From G963720475 sp963720475 (GTDB lineage: Bacteria > Actinomycetota > Thermoleophilia > Solirubrobacterales > Thermoleophilaceae), in the NCBI GenBank assembly GCA_963720475.1, contig OY970394.1:1984001-2048000 (forward strand): a DNA stretch of 64,000 bases, in the 5' to 3' direction. A program made the position numbers and the translations under genes. Shown here one piece after another: positions 21,569 through 29,856 of the stretch. How positions within the stretch are numbered: position 1 is the first letter of the stretch; each line of letters begins with the position of its first letter. Below the pieces are notes generated by a model. It was not told the origin of the DNA, did not search any database, and saw only the letters and a list, made by a program, of their open reading frames with translations.

Positions 21569-22935
21569 CCCGAGGCCTCCTCGAGCACGTGGCGGGCCTG
21601 CGCGAGCTGGTCGCGGACGCGGTCGAGTGAGGTCCCGCCCTCGGACACCTTCGACTCGAGCCAAGCCCCGTCGGTCAGCACCGCGTAGTACTCGCCGTCG
21701 AGCGCGGGCGCGAGCTCGGAGAGCTCCGCCTCGGTGATCTCGGACAGTCGCTTGCCCGAGTCGATCGCGTGGCGGACGAGCCCGGCGACGACTGAGTGCG
21801 ACTCGCGGAAAGGGACCCCGCGCCTCACGAGCAGGTCGGCGAGGTCGGTCGCGGCCAGCATCTCGTCGGCGGCGGCCAAGCGCATCGCCTCGCGGTGGAA
21901 GGTCATGCCGCCGACCATCTCGGTCGCGGCGTCGAGTGACAGCTCGAGTGTGTCGACGCTGTCGAAGAGGTGCTCCTTGTCCTCCTGCATGTCCTTGTTG
22001 TAGGTGAGCGGGAGCGAGGTGAGGACGCCGTGGAGGCCCACCAGGTGTGCCGCGATCCGCGGCGCCTTTGCGCGTAGGAGCTCGGCGGCGTCGGGGTTCT
22101 TCTTCTGGGGCATGATGCTCGAGCCCGAGGTGAAATCATCGGCGACGTTGCAGAAGCCGAACTCCTCGCTCGACCAGAGGACGATCTCGGCGCCGAGCTG
22201 CGAGAGGTGCGTCGCGCATGTGGCGGCGGCGGAGAGGTAGTCGAGCACGAAGTCGCGGTTCGAAACGGCGTCCATCGAGTTCTCCGAGATCGCGGCAAAG
22301 CCGAGGTCCTGGGCGACCGACATGCGACTGGTGTCGAAGTTGACGCCCGCGAGCGCGCCGGCGCCCAGCGGCAGATCGTCGGTCGCGTTGAGGCAGAAGT
22401 TGAACCGCTGCAGGTCGCGGCGGAACTTCCAGAAGTAGGCGAGCAGGTGGTGTGAGAGGTACACCGGCTGGGCGCGCTGGAGGTGGGTGTAGCCGGGGAG
22501 CGACCAGTCGAGGTGCTCCTCCGCCCGCGCGGCAAGCGCGCCCATCAGGGCCAGCAGCCGCTCCTTCGCGCTGAGGCTGTGCGCGCGGACGAACATCGCG
22601 ACATCGGTGGCGACCTGGTCGTTGCGCGAGCGGGCGGTGTGGAGCTTGCCGCCCGCGTCGCCGATCAGCTCGGTCAGGCGGCGCTCGATCGCCATGTGGA
22701 TGTCCTCGTCGTCCTCGTGGACCTGGAAGCTGTCCTCGTCTATCTCGGCCCTCACCGCCTCCAGGCCTTGCTCGATCTGCGCGAGGTCCTCGGCGGTGAT
22801 GATGTCGCAGCGGGCGAGCATGCGCGCGTGCGCGAGCGACTGCGCGAGGTCGTAGGGCGCCAGTCGGAAATCGAACTCGATCGACGAGTTCAGACGGCGG
22901 AAGATCGGGTCCTGTGGCTTGCCGAAGCGGGGCAT
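21565..22935 (-). CDS. argH: Argininosuccinate lyase
   Basis: Splits argininosuccinate into arginine and fumarate, the last step of arginine synthesis. 456 residues from the ATG at 22935 (MPRFGKPQDPIFRRLNSSIEFD). Superfamily motifs: HTARSRNDQVATD, TPGYTHLQRAQPV-type block (LPGYTHLQRAQPVYLSHH), and the signature GSSIMPQKKNPD with the catalytic serine loop. No argG or other arginine gene is nearby. It lies 25 bases after the DegT-type aminotransferase gene and shares a CTGA junction with mpg. Confidence 0.95.
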   Translation of the reverse strand: MPRFGKPQDPIFRRLNSSIEFDFRLAPYDLAQSLAHARMLARCDIITAEDLAQIEQGLEAVRAEIDEDSFQVHEDDEDIHMAIERRLTELIGDAGGKLHTARSRNDQVATDVAMFVRAHSLSAKERLLALMGALAARAEEHLDWSLPGYTHLQRAQPVYLSHHLLAYFWKFRRDLQRFNFCLNATDDLPLGAGALAGVNFDTSRMSVAQDLGFAAISENSMDAVSNRDFVLDYLSAAATCATHLSQLGAEIVLWSSEEFGFCNVADDFTSGSSIMPQKKNPDAAELLRAKAPRIAAHLVGLHGVLTSLPLTYNKDMQEDKEHLFDSVDTLELSLDAATEMVGGMTFHREAMRLAAADEMLAATDLADLLVRRGVPFRESHSVVAGLVRHAIDSGKRLSEITEAELSELAPALDGEYYAVLTDGAWLESKVSEGGTSLDRVRDQLAQARHVLEEASG

Positions 22936-22960
22936 CGCGATTTCGCAGTCTACGGAGCGC

Positions 22961-24094
22961 TCAGCCGCCGAGGACATCGCCGAGCGCGGCGACCACACGC
23001 TCGATCTGGGCCTCCTCGAGCCCGGGGAAGAACGGCAGCGCGAGCGAGCGGGCGGCGGCGTCCTCGGCCACTGGGAACTGGCCCTCGCGGTAGCCGTAGC
23101 GCTCGCGGTACCAGCTCATCAGGTGGATCGCGGGCATATAGGGCTTCGAGTCGATTCCCCGTGCGCGGAGCTGCTGGATGGTGGCGTCGCGATCAACGTC
23201 CTCCGGCACGTGGACGACGTAGACGAACCAGCTGCGAACGTCGCCCGCGGCATCCGCGCACAGCGGCTCGACACCCTCGATCGGTGCGAGCGCCTTCGCG
23301 TACAGCGCGGCCACGCGCCTGCGGTCGGCGAGCATCTCGTCCAGCCGTTCGAGCTGGGCGATCCCGAGCGCGCAGGCGACGTCCGAGAGGCGGTAGTTGA
23401 ACCCGAGCCGATCGTGGTCGAGCCAGGCCATGTTGGACGCGCGGCCCTGGTTGCGCTCCGAGTCGATGCGCTCCTTCTCGGCGGCGTCGCGGGCGACCAC
23501 CGCTCCCCCCTCCCCCGTCGTCAGCTGCTTGTTCGGGTAGAAGCCGAAAACCGCGAGATTGCCGCGCGCACCGACGGCGGGGCCGTCGGCGTGGACGGAG
23601 CCGAGCGCCTCGCAGGCGTCCTCCACGAGCGCGAGCCCGTGATCGGAAGCTAGTCGCTCGAAGGCCGGCATGTCGGCGGGATAGCCGAACATGTGGACCG
23701 GCAGGATCGCCGCCGCCGGTGCTTCTCCGAGAGCATGCTCGACCGCGGCCGGGTCGAGGTTCAGCGTGCGCGGGTCGACATCGCAGAACACGGGCTCGGC
23801 ACCCTCATAGATGACCGCGTTCGCCGAGGCGACGAAGCTGAGCGGCGTCGTGAGGACACGGTCGCCCGCGCCGACTCCCGCTGCGCGCAGCGCGAGGTGG
23901 AGACCGGTGGTCCCGCTCGAGACGGCCGAGACGTGCTCGACCCCGAGGTGCTCCGCGAGGCCGCGCTCGAACTCGGCCAAGCGCGGCCCGAGCGACAGCC
24001 GCCCCGAGCGCAGCGTCTCGATCACGAGTTCCTCCTCGCGCGCGCCGATGACGGGGCGCGCGAGCGGGATCGGGTCCTCGGCCGCCCCGCTCAC
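22961..24094 (-). CDS. DegT/DnrJ/EryC1/StrS family PLP aminotransferase
   Basis: 377 residues from a GTG at 24094 that overlaps the cimA stop as GTGA. It is a fold-type I PLP enzyme of the sugar-aminotransferase family. Visible blocks are the N-terminal PLARPVIGAREEELVIETLRSG, SSGTTGLHLALRAAGVGAGD, LVEDACEALGS (cofactor Asp) and FGFYPNKQLTTGEGG with the PLP lysine in NKQ. Members usually aminate nucleotide-linked keto-sugars for surface glycans or antibiotics. Here the gene sits between cimA and argH with no sugar genes, so the substrate is uncertain. It may simply be carried in the operon, or may act on an amino-acid-related ketone. Confidence 0.85.
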   Translation of the reverse strand: MSGAAEDPIPLARPVIGAREEELVIETLRSGRLSLGPRLAEFERGLAEHLGVEHVSAVSSGTTGLHLALRAAGVGAGDRVLTTPLSFVASANAVIYEGAEPVFCDVDPRTLNLDPAAVEHALGEAPAAAILPVHMFGYPADMPAFERLASDHGLALVEDACEALGSVHADGPAVGARGNLAVFGFYPNKQLTTGEGGAVVARDAAEKERIDSERNQGRASNMAWLDHDRLGFNYRLSDVACALGIAQLERLDEMLADRRRVAALYAKALAPIEGVEPLCADAAGDVRSWFVYVVHVPEDVDRDATIQQLRARGIDSKPYMPAIHLMSWYRERYGYREGQFPVAEDAAARSLALPFFPGLEEAQIERVVAALGDVLGG

Positions 24095-25683
24095 CTGTGC
24101 GTGCGGTCGTGGATTGCGCGGGCCGGCAGCATCCCGGCCTCGAGCGAGTCGACGAGCGCGTCCCAGCTCGCCTCGATGACGTTCTCGGACACACCGATCG
24201 TCCCCCACGTCTCCGTGCCGTCGCTTGCGTCGAGCAGCACGCGGGTCACGGCGCCCGTGCCCTTCGTCTCGTCGAGGATCCTGACCTTGAAGTTGACGAG
24301 CTCGATGTCGCGCAGGTGCGGGTAGGTCTCGCCGATGGCGTCACGGAGCGCGCGATCGAGCGCGTGGACCGGGCCGTTGCCCTCGGCGGTGCGGACGAAA
24401 CGCTCGTCGCCGACCCAGATCTTGATCGTCGCCTCGGTTCTGACCCTGCCGTCCTCGAGCTTCTCGACGATCGCGCGCCACGACTCGAGCCGGAAGAGGG
24501 GCTCGACCTCGCCCGTCTCGCGCCGGATCAGGAGGTCGAACGAGCCGTCCGCCGCCTCGAACTGGAACCCGCGGTGCTCGAGCTCCTTTACGCGCTCGAC
24601 GACGCGGGCGGCGTCGCTCTCGGAGATCGCGAACCCGGATTGCTCCGCACGTGCCTGGACGGTGCTCTTGCCCGCCAGCTCGGAGATCAGGAGCGACCGG
24701 TCGTTCCCAACCGTCGCCGGTTCCAGGTGCTCGAAGGTGCTGGCGTCGGCCACGACCCCCGCAGCGTGCATCCCACCCTTGTGGGCGAACGCGTTGCGGC
24801 CCACGTAGGGGGCGTTCGGCTCGGGGGCGATGTTGCAGATCTCGTCCACGAGGTGCGCGGTCTCCGTCAGCCGCCCGAGCTGATCGCCCGAGACGCAGTC
24901 GAAGCCGAGCTTGAGTTGGAGTGAGGGCAGGATCGAGACGAGGTTCGCGTTCCCGCAGCGCTCGCCGTACCCGTTCATCGTTCCCTGCACTAGCCGTGCG
25001 CCGGCCTCGACGGCGACCACCGAGTTCGCCACGCCGCAGCCCGCGTCGTCGTGGGTGTGGATGCCGATCCGCTCGCCGTCGCCGCCGACCGACTCGACGA
25101 CCTGCGCCGTCGCGGCCTGGATCTCCCCGGGCAGCGACGATCCGTTGGTGTCGCAGAGCGTGACGTTCTCGGCACCGGCCTCGAGCGCGACCGCGACGCA
25201 CGCGAGCGCGTACGCGAAGTCGTCGCGGAAGCCGTCGAAGAAATGCTCGGCGTCGTAGATCACCCGCTTGCCCGCACCGACGAGGAACGCGACCGACTCG
25301 CCGATCATGGCGAGGTTCTCATCGGGGGCCACCTTCGTCACCTTCTCGAGGTGGAGCTTCCACGTCTTGCCGACGAGCGTGCACACCGGCGCGAACGACT
25401 CGGCGAGCAGGGCGAGCGCGGGGTCTGCGGCTGCCTCCACGTCGCGCCTTCGCGTCATTCCGAAGGCGACCACCGCGGCGCCGACGAGGGTCTCGTCCGC
25501 GAGCCGCACGAACAGCTCCTCCTCCTTCGGATTCGAGCTCGGAAAGCCCGCCTCGATGAAGTGGACGCCGAGCGAGTCCAGCGCGTGGACGACCCGTAGC
25601 TTCTCGTCCACGGAGAGCGACATCCCCTCGCCCTGCATGCCGTCGCGGAGGGTGGTGTCGTAGAGGTGGACCTGCTGTGCCAT
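24091..25683 (-). CDS. cimA: (R)-citramalate synthase CimA
   Basis: Condenses acetyl-CoA with pyruvate to give (R)-citramalate, the entry to threonine-independent isoleucine synthesis. 530 residues. The HMGL-like barrel has DTTLRDGMQGEGMSLS near the start, GIHTHDDAGCGVANS (metal-binding His) and NGYGERCGNANL. A LeuA-type dimer/regulatory domain follows at the C-terminus (about 390-520). The DGMQGEG variant and the wider sequence separate it from LeuA, present at 35.3-36.9 kb. The ATG at 25683 follows GAAAGG. Downstream steps would be done by LeuCD and LeuB encoded just upstream. Confidence 0.9.
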   Translation of the reverse strand: MAQQVHLYDTTLRDGMQGEGMSLSVDEKLRVVHALDSLGVHFIEAGFPSSNPKEEELFVRLADETLVGAAVVAFGMTRRRDVEAAADPALALLAESFAPVCTLVGKTWKLHLEKVTKVAPDENLAMIGESVAFLVGAGKRVIYDAEHFFDGFRDDFAYALACVAVALEAGAENVTLCDTNGSSLPGEIQAATAQVVESVGGDGERIGIHTHDDAGCGVANSVVAVEAGARLVQGTMNGYGERCGNANLVSILPSLQLKLGFDCVSGDQLGRLTETAHLVDEICNIAPEPNAPYVGRNAFAHKGGMHAAGVVADASTFEHLEPATVGNDRSLLISELAGKSTVQARAEQSGFAISESDAARVVERVKELEHRGFQFEAADGSFDLLIRRETGEVEPLFRLESWRAIVEKLEDGRVRTEATIKIWVGDERFVRTAEGNGPVHALDRALRDAIGETYPHLRDIELVNFKVRILDETKGTGAVTRVLLDASDGTETWGTIGVSENVIEASWDALVDSLEAGMLPARAIHDRTHR

Positions 25684-25751
25684 GGGGAACCTTTCGTCGT
25701 TGCGGTTACGGAGAGCGCCTTCTTGCGGGGCGCGTGCGAGTGGGCGGCGCG

Positions 25752-25802
25752 CTAGCGCAGCGCGTCCGCGTCCGTAATTCGCTGCAAACGACGAATGTTC
25801 AC
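25752..25802 (-). CDS. Possible 16-residue peptide between ilvE and cimA
   Basis: A GTG at 25802 overlaps the ilvE stop as GTGA and opens a frame reading MNIRRLQRITDADALR, ending TAG. A GC-rich palindrome (CGCGCT/AGCGCG) covers the end. There are only two Ile and two Leu codons and they are not clustered, so a classical attenuator is not supported. It may be a chance frame. Confidence 0.2.
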   Translation of the reverse strand: MNIRRLQRITDADALR

Positions 25803-26725
25803 GCCTCGGATGGTACAGGCACGATGTCGAGCCATTCGAGGTAGCGCTCGTCGCGGCCATGGAGCGCATCGTCGAAGACGCGATAGATCTCGCGCGTCAC
25901 CGGCCCGGGCTCGCCGAGGTCGTGGTCGTCGATCGACCGCACCGGGCACAGCTCGGTGGCGGTGCCCGTGAGGAAGAGCTCGTCGGCGAGCGTCAGCTCG
26001 GCGCGCGCGACGTCGCGCTCGACCACGTCGTAGCCGAGGTCGCGGGCGATCTGGATGATCGAGCGGCGGTTGATGCCGTCGAGGATGCTCGCCGTCGGCG
26101 GCGGCGTGACGAGCTCGCCGTCCTTGACGACGAAGACGTTCTCCCCCGTCCCCTCGCAGACGTTGCCGTCATCGTCGAGCAGGATCGCCTCCTCATAGCC
26201 CGCGTGGTGGGCGGCGAGCTTTGCGAGGACCGAGTTGAGGTACTGGCCGCTCGCCTTCGCCTGCGGGATCAGCGAGTCGGGAGAGATCCGCCGCCAGGAC
26301 GAAACGTGCGCGCGGATACCGTGCTGCTTACCTTCGTCGCCGAGGTATGCGCCCCACTCCCACACGGCGATCGCCGTCTCGACCGGGTTCTCGAGCGGGA
26401 ACAGCCCCATCGGGCCGGCGCCGCGGAAGACGATCGGGCGGATGTAGCAGCCCTTGAAGCCGTTGCGGTTGATCAGCTCGTGGGTGGCGTCGCGCAAGTC
26501 GTCGAGCGAGTGCGGCAGCTCCATGTAGTAGAGGTTCGCCGAGCGCTCGAGGCGCTCGAGGTGCTCGCGGTGGCGGAACACGGCGGTGCCTCGCTCCGTG
26601 TCGTAGGCGCGGATCCCTTCGAAGACACCGGTCCCGTAGTGGAGCCCGTGCGTGAGCACGTGCACCTTCGCGTCGTCCCAGGCGACGAACTCGCCGTTCA
26701 TCCAGATGAGGTCCGCTTGCGGCAC
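25799..26725 (-). CDS. ilvE: Branched-chain amino acid aminotransferase IlvE
   Basis: Fold-type IV PLP enzyme that makes Leu, Ile and Val from their 2-oxo acids with glutamate. 308 residues. Family features are HGLHYGTGVFEGIRAY, KGCYIRPIVFRG, KASGQYLNS (PLP lysine), EAILLDDDGNVCEGTGENVFVV and DELFLTGTATELCPVRSID. The GTG start at 26725 is preceded by AGGAG about 10 bases upstream, made partly from the leuB TAG stop. It follows leuB by 14 bases and is cotranscribed with the leu genes. Confidence 0.95.
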   Translation of the reverse strand: MPQADLIWMNGEFVAWDDAKVHVLTHGLHYGTGVFEGIRAYDTERGTAVFRHREHLERLERSANLYYMELPHSLDDLRDATHELINRNGFKGCYIRPIVFRGAGPMGLFPLENPVETAIAVWEWGAYLGDEGKQHGIRAHVSSWRRISPDSLIPQAKASGQYLNSVLAKLAAHHAGYEEAILLDDDGNVCEGTGENVFVVKDGELVTPPPTASILDGINRRSIIQIARDLGYDVVERDVARAELTLADELFLTGTATELCPVRSIDDHDLGEPGPVTREIYRVFDDALHGRDERYLEWLDIVPVPSEA

Positions 26726-26739
26726 GCTGTTCGTCGCTC

Positions 26740-27765
26740 CTAAACGTTGGCGAGGACTGCCCTTGTGGCGTCCTCGGTGGTGGCCTCGCCCCCGAGGTCG
26801 GCGGTGCGAAGGCCGTCCTCGAGCGCGCTGTCGATGGCCGATTCTACCCGTGCCGCTTCGTCTTCCATGCCGAGTCCGTGTCGCAGCATCAGCGCGACCG
26901 AGCCGAACATCGCCAGCGGATTTGCCTTACCGGTGCCGGCGATGTCCGGCGCGGAGCCGTGGACCGGCTCGAACAGGCCGGGCTTCGCGGCGCCCAGAGA
27001 TGCGCTGGGGAGCATGCCGAGCGAGCCGGTGAGCATCGCCGCCTCGTCGGAGAGGATGTCGCCGAAGAGGTTCTCGGTGAGGATGACGTCGAAGTCTGCC
27101 GGTTGCGATACGAGCTGCATCGCGGCGTTGTCCACGAGCAGGTGGCCGAACTCGATCGCGGGATGCTTCGCCGCCACGCGCTCGACCGTCTCCCGCCACA
27201 GGCGCGAGGTCTCGAGCACGTTCGCCTTGTCGACACTCGTGACCTTGCGGGTGGCCGAGTTGAAGCCCACCTCGGCGATCCGCTCGATCTCCGCGACCGA
27301 GTAGCTGCAGGTGTCGAAGGCCGTGTCGCCGGAGCGGCCGCTGTCGCCGAAGTAGATCCCGCCTGTCAGCTCGCGGACGACGAGCAGGTTGGTGCCCTCG
27401 ATGCGCTCCCGCCGCAGCGGGCTCGCATCGAGCAGCGCGGCGCTCGGGCGCACCGGCCGCAGGTTGGCGAACAGCTCGAGGCCCTTGCGCAGGCCGAGGA
27501 GTCCTTGCTCGGGGCGGGGCGCGTCGGGGTCGGTCGTGTCCCACTTCGGGCCGCCGACGGCGGCGAGCAGGACGGCATCGGCGCCGCGGCAGGTCTCGAG
27601 CACCTCGTCGGTGAGGGCGACCCCGTGCGCGTCTATCGAGGCGCCGCCGATCAGCCGCTCGTCGAACTCGAACTCGCCGAGCGCAGCGAGCAGCTCACGC
27701 GCGGCCGCGTCGATCTCCGGACCGATCCCGTCGCCCGGGAGCGTGACGATCCTCGGCGCGCTCAC
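26740..27765 (-). CDS. leuB: 3-isopropylmalate dehydrogenase LeuB
   Basis: NAD-dependent oxidative decarboxylation of (2R,3S)-3-isopropylmalate, and probably of 3-methylmalate in the citramalate route. 341 residues with LPGDGIGPEI, LLAAVGGPKWD, LRKGLELFANLRPVR, ELTGGIYFG, the active-site NxxGDILSDEAAMLTGSLGM block and EPVHGSAPDIAGTGKANP. The GTG start overlaps the stop of the preceding methyltransferase gene as GTGA, so translation is coupled to it. Confidence 0.95.
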   Translation of the reverse strand: MSAPRIVTLPGDGIGPEIDAAARELLAALGEFEFDERLIGGASIDAHGVALTDEVLETCRGADAVLLAAVGGPKWDTTDPDAPRPEQGLLGLRKGLELFANLRPVRPSAALLDASPLRRERIEGTNLLVVRELTGGIYFGDSGRSGDTAFDTCSYSVAEIERIAEVGFNSATRKVTSVDKANVLETSRLWRETVERVAAKHPAIEFGHLLVDNAAMQLVSQPADFDVILTENLFGDILSDEAAMLTGSLGMLPSASLGAAKPGLFEPVHGSAPDIAGTGKANPLAMFGSVALMLRHGLGMEDEAARVESAIDSALEDGLRTADLGGEATTEDATRAVLANV

Positions 27766-28529
27766 GCGGGGCGAAGGGCGTCGATGTTCAGGCGGACGTA
27801 GTCGAGCACGAGCGGATCACCCATCTCGTTCGCCACGGTATCCACGAACGACTCGTGAAGCTCTGGCGGCAGGCGGTCGAGGTACGGACCGAGCGGACCC
27901 ATGCGCAGGAACTCGAGCGGCTCGCCGGGCTCGGTGGGGCGCTTCTCGAGCAGGCAACGGATGTCACCGAACCCGGCCGCCTCGAGGTGCGCGCTGGTCG
28001 AGGCAACGTCTGGAAACTCCCAGGCACGATTCCAGCCGGCGAGATGCTCGGCGAAGGGCGTGCGGGCCGCAACGCTGGGGACAAGCGCGGCAAGGGAGGC
28101 AAGGTTGCCGTCGCCGCCGCACTGCGCGACGAGCACCCCGCTGGGGCGTAGTGCAGCGTAGAGGCGCTCGAACAGCTTCTCGTGCTCGGGGATCCAATGG
28201 AAGACGGCGTTGGAGAAGATCGCGTCGACGGGCTCGGCGAGCTCGAGCGACGCCAGATCCTGCTCGAGGACCTGCGCACGCCCGTCGAGCGCCTTCCGGG
28301 CTCTCGCCACCATCGCGGGCGACCCGTCCACGGCGATGACCTCCCCTCGCGGGAGGCGGTCAACCAGCGCAAGCGTCACGCGGCCGGGGCCGCAGCCGGC
28401 ATCGAGAACGGTTTCGTCGCCGTCCAGCGGTAGGCGCGCCATCACTTCGTGCGCCCATGCGAGCTGAGGCTCGGCGACGCGGTCGTAGGTCTCTGCGTCC
28501 CAGCTTCGTCCGGCAGACCCGTAGCTCAC
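27762..28529 (-). CDS. Class I SAM methyltransferase, trans-aconitate-methyltransferase-like (second copy)
   Basis: 255 residues. SAM-binding motif I is VLDAGCGPGRVTLAL, the acidic strand is VIAVDGSPAMV, and the substrate-proximal block is DAIFSNAVFHWIPEHEKLF, the layout of trans-aconitate 2-methyltransferase (Tam). The C-terminal part (FLRMGPLGPYLDRLPPELHESFVDTV) is also typical. It is a clear paralogue of the preceding gene. It is linked to both neighbours by 4-base GTGA overlaps, so it is translated inside the leucine operon. The substrate is unknown; small dicarboxylic or tricarboxylic acids such as isopropylmalate are an attractive guess. Confidence 0.8.
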   Translation of the reverse strand: MSYGSAGRSWDAETYDRVAEPQLAWAHEVMARLPLDGDETVLDAGCGPGRVTLALVDRLPRGEVIAVDGSPAMVARARKALDGRAQVLEQDLASLELAEPVDAIFSNAVFHWIPEHEKLFERLYAALRPSGVLVAQCGGDGNLASLAALVPSVAARTPFAEHLAGWNRAWEFPDVASTSAHLEAAGFGDIRCLLEKRPTEPGEPLEFLRMGPLGPYLDRLPPELHESFVDTVANEMGDPLVLDYVRLNIDALRPA

Positions 28530-29296
28530 TCGGCGGGCCGCCGCGCGTTGACGTTCAGCCGGATGTAGTCCCTCAGCACGAGTGGATCGGGAAGCCGCGC
28601 GGCGATGGCCTCGACGAACGGCTCGCGCAGCTCGTGCGGCAGGCGCTCCGTGTGGGCGCCGAGGGCGGTGGAGCGCAGCCAGGCAGTGCCGTCGGGCGGG
28701 TCCAGCGTGCGCGTGACGAGCTCGCAGTGGATGTCGCCGAAGCCGGCGGCGGCGAGCGCGGCGGCCTCGTCCTCAGGCATCGGGTAGTTCCACGGGCCGC
28801 CCCAGCCGGCGAAATGCTCCGCGAAGGGCTCGGCTCCCATGACCTCGTCGAGCACGGCGTCGAAACGGACCAGGTTGCCCGCGCCGCCCGCCTGTGTGAG
28901 CAGCCGGCCGCCGGGCTTCAGCGCCCCGTAGAAGCGCCGGAACAGCGCGGTGTGGTCGGGGATCCAGTGGATGACGGCGTTCGAGAAGATCGCGTCGACG
29001 GGCTCGTCAAGCTCGAGTTCCGCGAGGTCGGCGAGGAACACCTCGGCCTCGGGGACCGCCGCCCGCGTGCTCTCGACCATCGCCGGGGAGCCATCGCACG
29101 CGATCACGCGCCCCTCCGGCAGGCGAGCAGCGATCTCGGCCGTCAAGCGACCCGAGCCGCAGCCGGCGTCAAGGACGGTTTCGTTGCCTTTCAGCGACAG
29201 CCGGTCGAGGACTTCCAGTCCGTTGCGGAGCTGGACGTCGGAGACGCGGTCGTAGGTGGCGGCGTCCCAGTCGCGCGTGGCGGCGCGCGTGCTCAC
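28526..29296 (-). CDS. Class I SAM methyltransferase, trans-aconitate-methyltransferase-like (first copy)
   Basis: 256 residues from a GTG at 29296 that overlaps the leuD stop as GTGA. Motif I is VLDAGCGSGRLTAEI, then VIACDGSPAMV and DAIFSNAVIHWIPDHTALF; the C-terminal block is LRSTALGAHTERLPHELREPFVEAIAARL. It aligns along its whole length with the downstream copy, so the pair arose by tandem duplication. A much longer open frame continues upstream through leuD in another frame but has no methyltransferase features, so I start here. Confidence 0.8.
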   Translation of the reverse strand: MSTRAATRDWDAATYDRVSDVQLRNGLEVLDRLSLKGNETVLDAGCGSGRLTAEIAARLPEGRVIACDGSPAMVESTRAAVPEAEVFLADLAELELDEPVDAIFSNAVIHWIPDHTALFRRFYGALKPGGRLLTQAGGAGNLVRFDAVLDEVMGAEPFAEHFAGWGGPWNYPMPEDEAAALAAAGFGDIHCELVTRTLDPPDGTAWLRSTALGAHTERLPHELREPFVEAIAARLPDPLVLRDYIRLNVNARRPAE

Positions 29297-29853
29297 AGCG
29301 CGTTCGTGACGGGCCCACTTCGCTCCCGTTCCCGCTCGTAGGCCTCGATATCGTGCTCCTGCTCGAGCGTGATGCCGATGTCGTCGAGGCCGAGCAGCAA
29401 GCGCCGTTTCACCTCGGGGTCGATCTCGAACCTGGCCTCGTGGCCCCCGTAGGCGACGACCTGGTTCTCGAGGTCGATCGCGGCCTCGCCGGCGTCCATC
29501 AACTGCTTGACCTCGTGCTCGGGGAGAACCACCGGGAGCAGCCCGATCTTGGTGCAGTTGGAATAGAAGATGTCGGCGAACGAGGGTGCGACGATCGCCT
29601 TGAAGCCGTAGTCCTCGAGCGCCCAAGGGGCGTGCTCGCGCGAGGAACCAGAGCCGAAGTTGGCACCGGTCGCGAGGATCGGGTTGGGCGGCAGCACCCA
29701 GCCCGGCTCCTTCGCCCAGTCGAAGAAGAGGAACTCGCCGAAGCCGGTTCGCTCGACACGCTTGAGGAACTGCTTCGGAATGATCTGGTCCGTGTCGACG
29801 TCGGCGCGGTCGAGCACGCTGACCCCGCCCTCGACGAATTCGACCTTCTCCAC
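29293..29853 (-). CDS. leuD: 3-isopropylmalate dehydratase small subunit LeuD
   Basis: Swivelling small subunit of isopropylmalate isomerase, 186 residues, which works with LeuC. Features are DVDTDQIIPKQFLKR, GANFGSGSSREHAPWAL (substrate-contacting loop) and FADIFYSNCTKIGLLPV. The ATG at 29853 is 3 bases beyond the leuC stop. In organisms with CimA the same LeuCD can also isomerise citramalate, which fits the cimA gene downstream in this operon. Confidence 0.95.
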   Translation of the reverse strand: MEKVEFVEGGVSVLDRADVDTDQIIPKQFLKRVERTGFGEFLFFDWAKEPGWVLPPNPILATGANFGSGSSREHAPWALEDYGFKAIVAPSFADIFYSNCTKIGLLPVVLPEHEVKQLMDAGEAAIDLENQVVAYGGHEARFEIDPEVKRRLLLGLDDIGITLEQEHDIEAYERERERSGPVTNAL

Positions 29854-29856
29854 GCC

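Noticed and set aside
25747..25802. Attenuator leader peptide for cimA
   Set aside because: The 16-codon frame has scattered, not consecutive, Ile and Leu codons and no competing hairpins, so only a weak CDS entry is kept.
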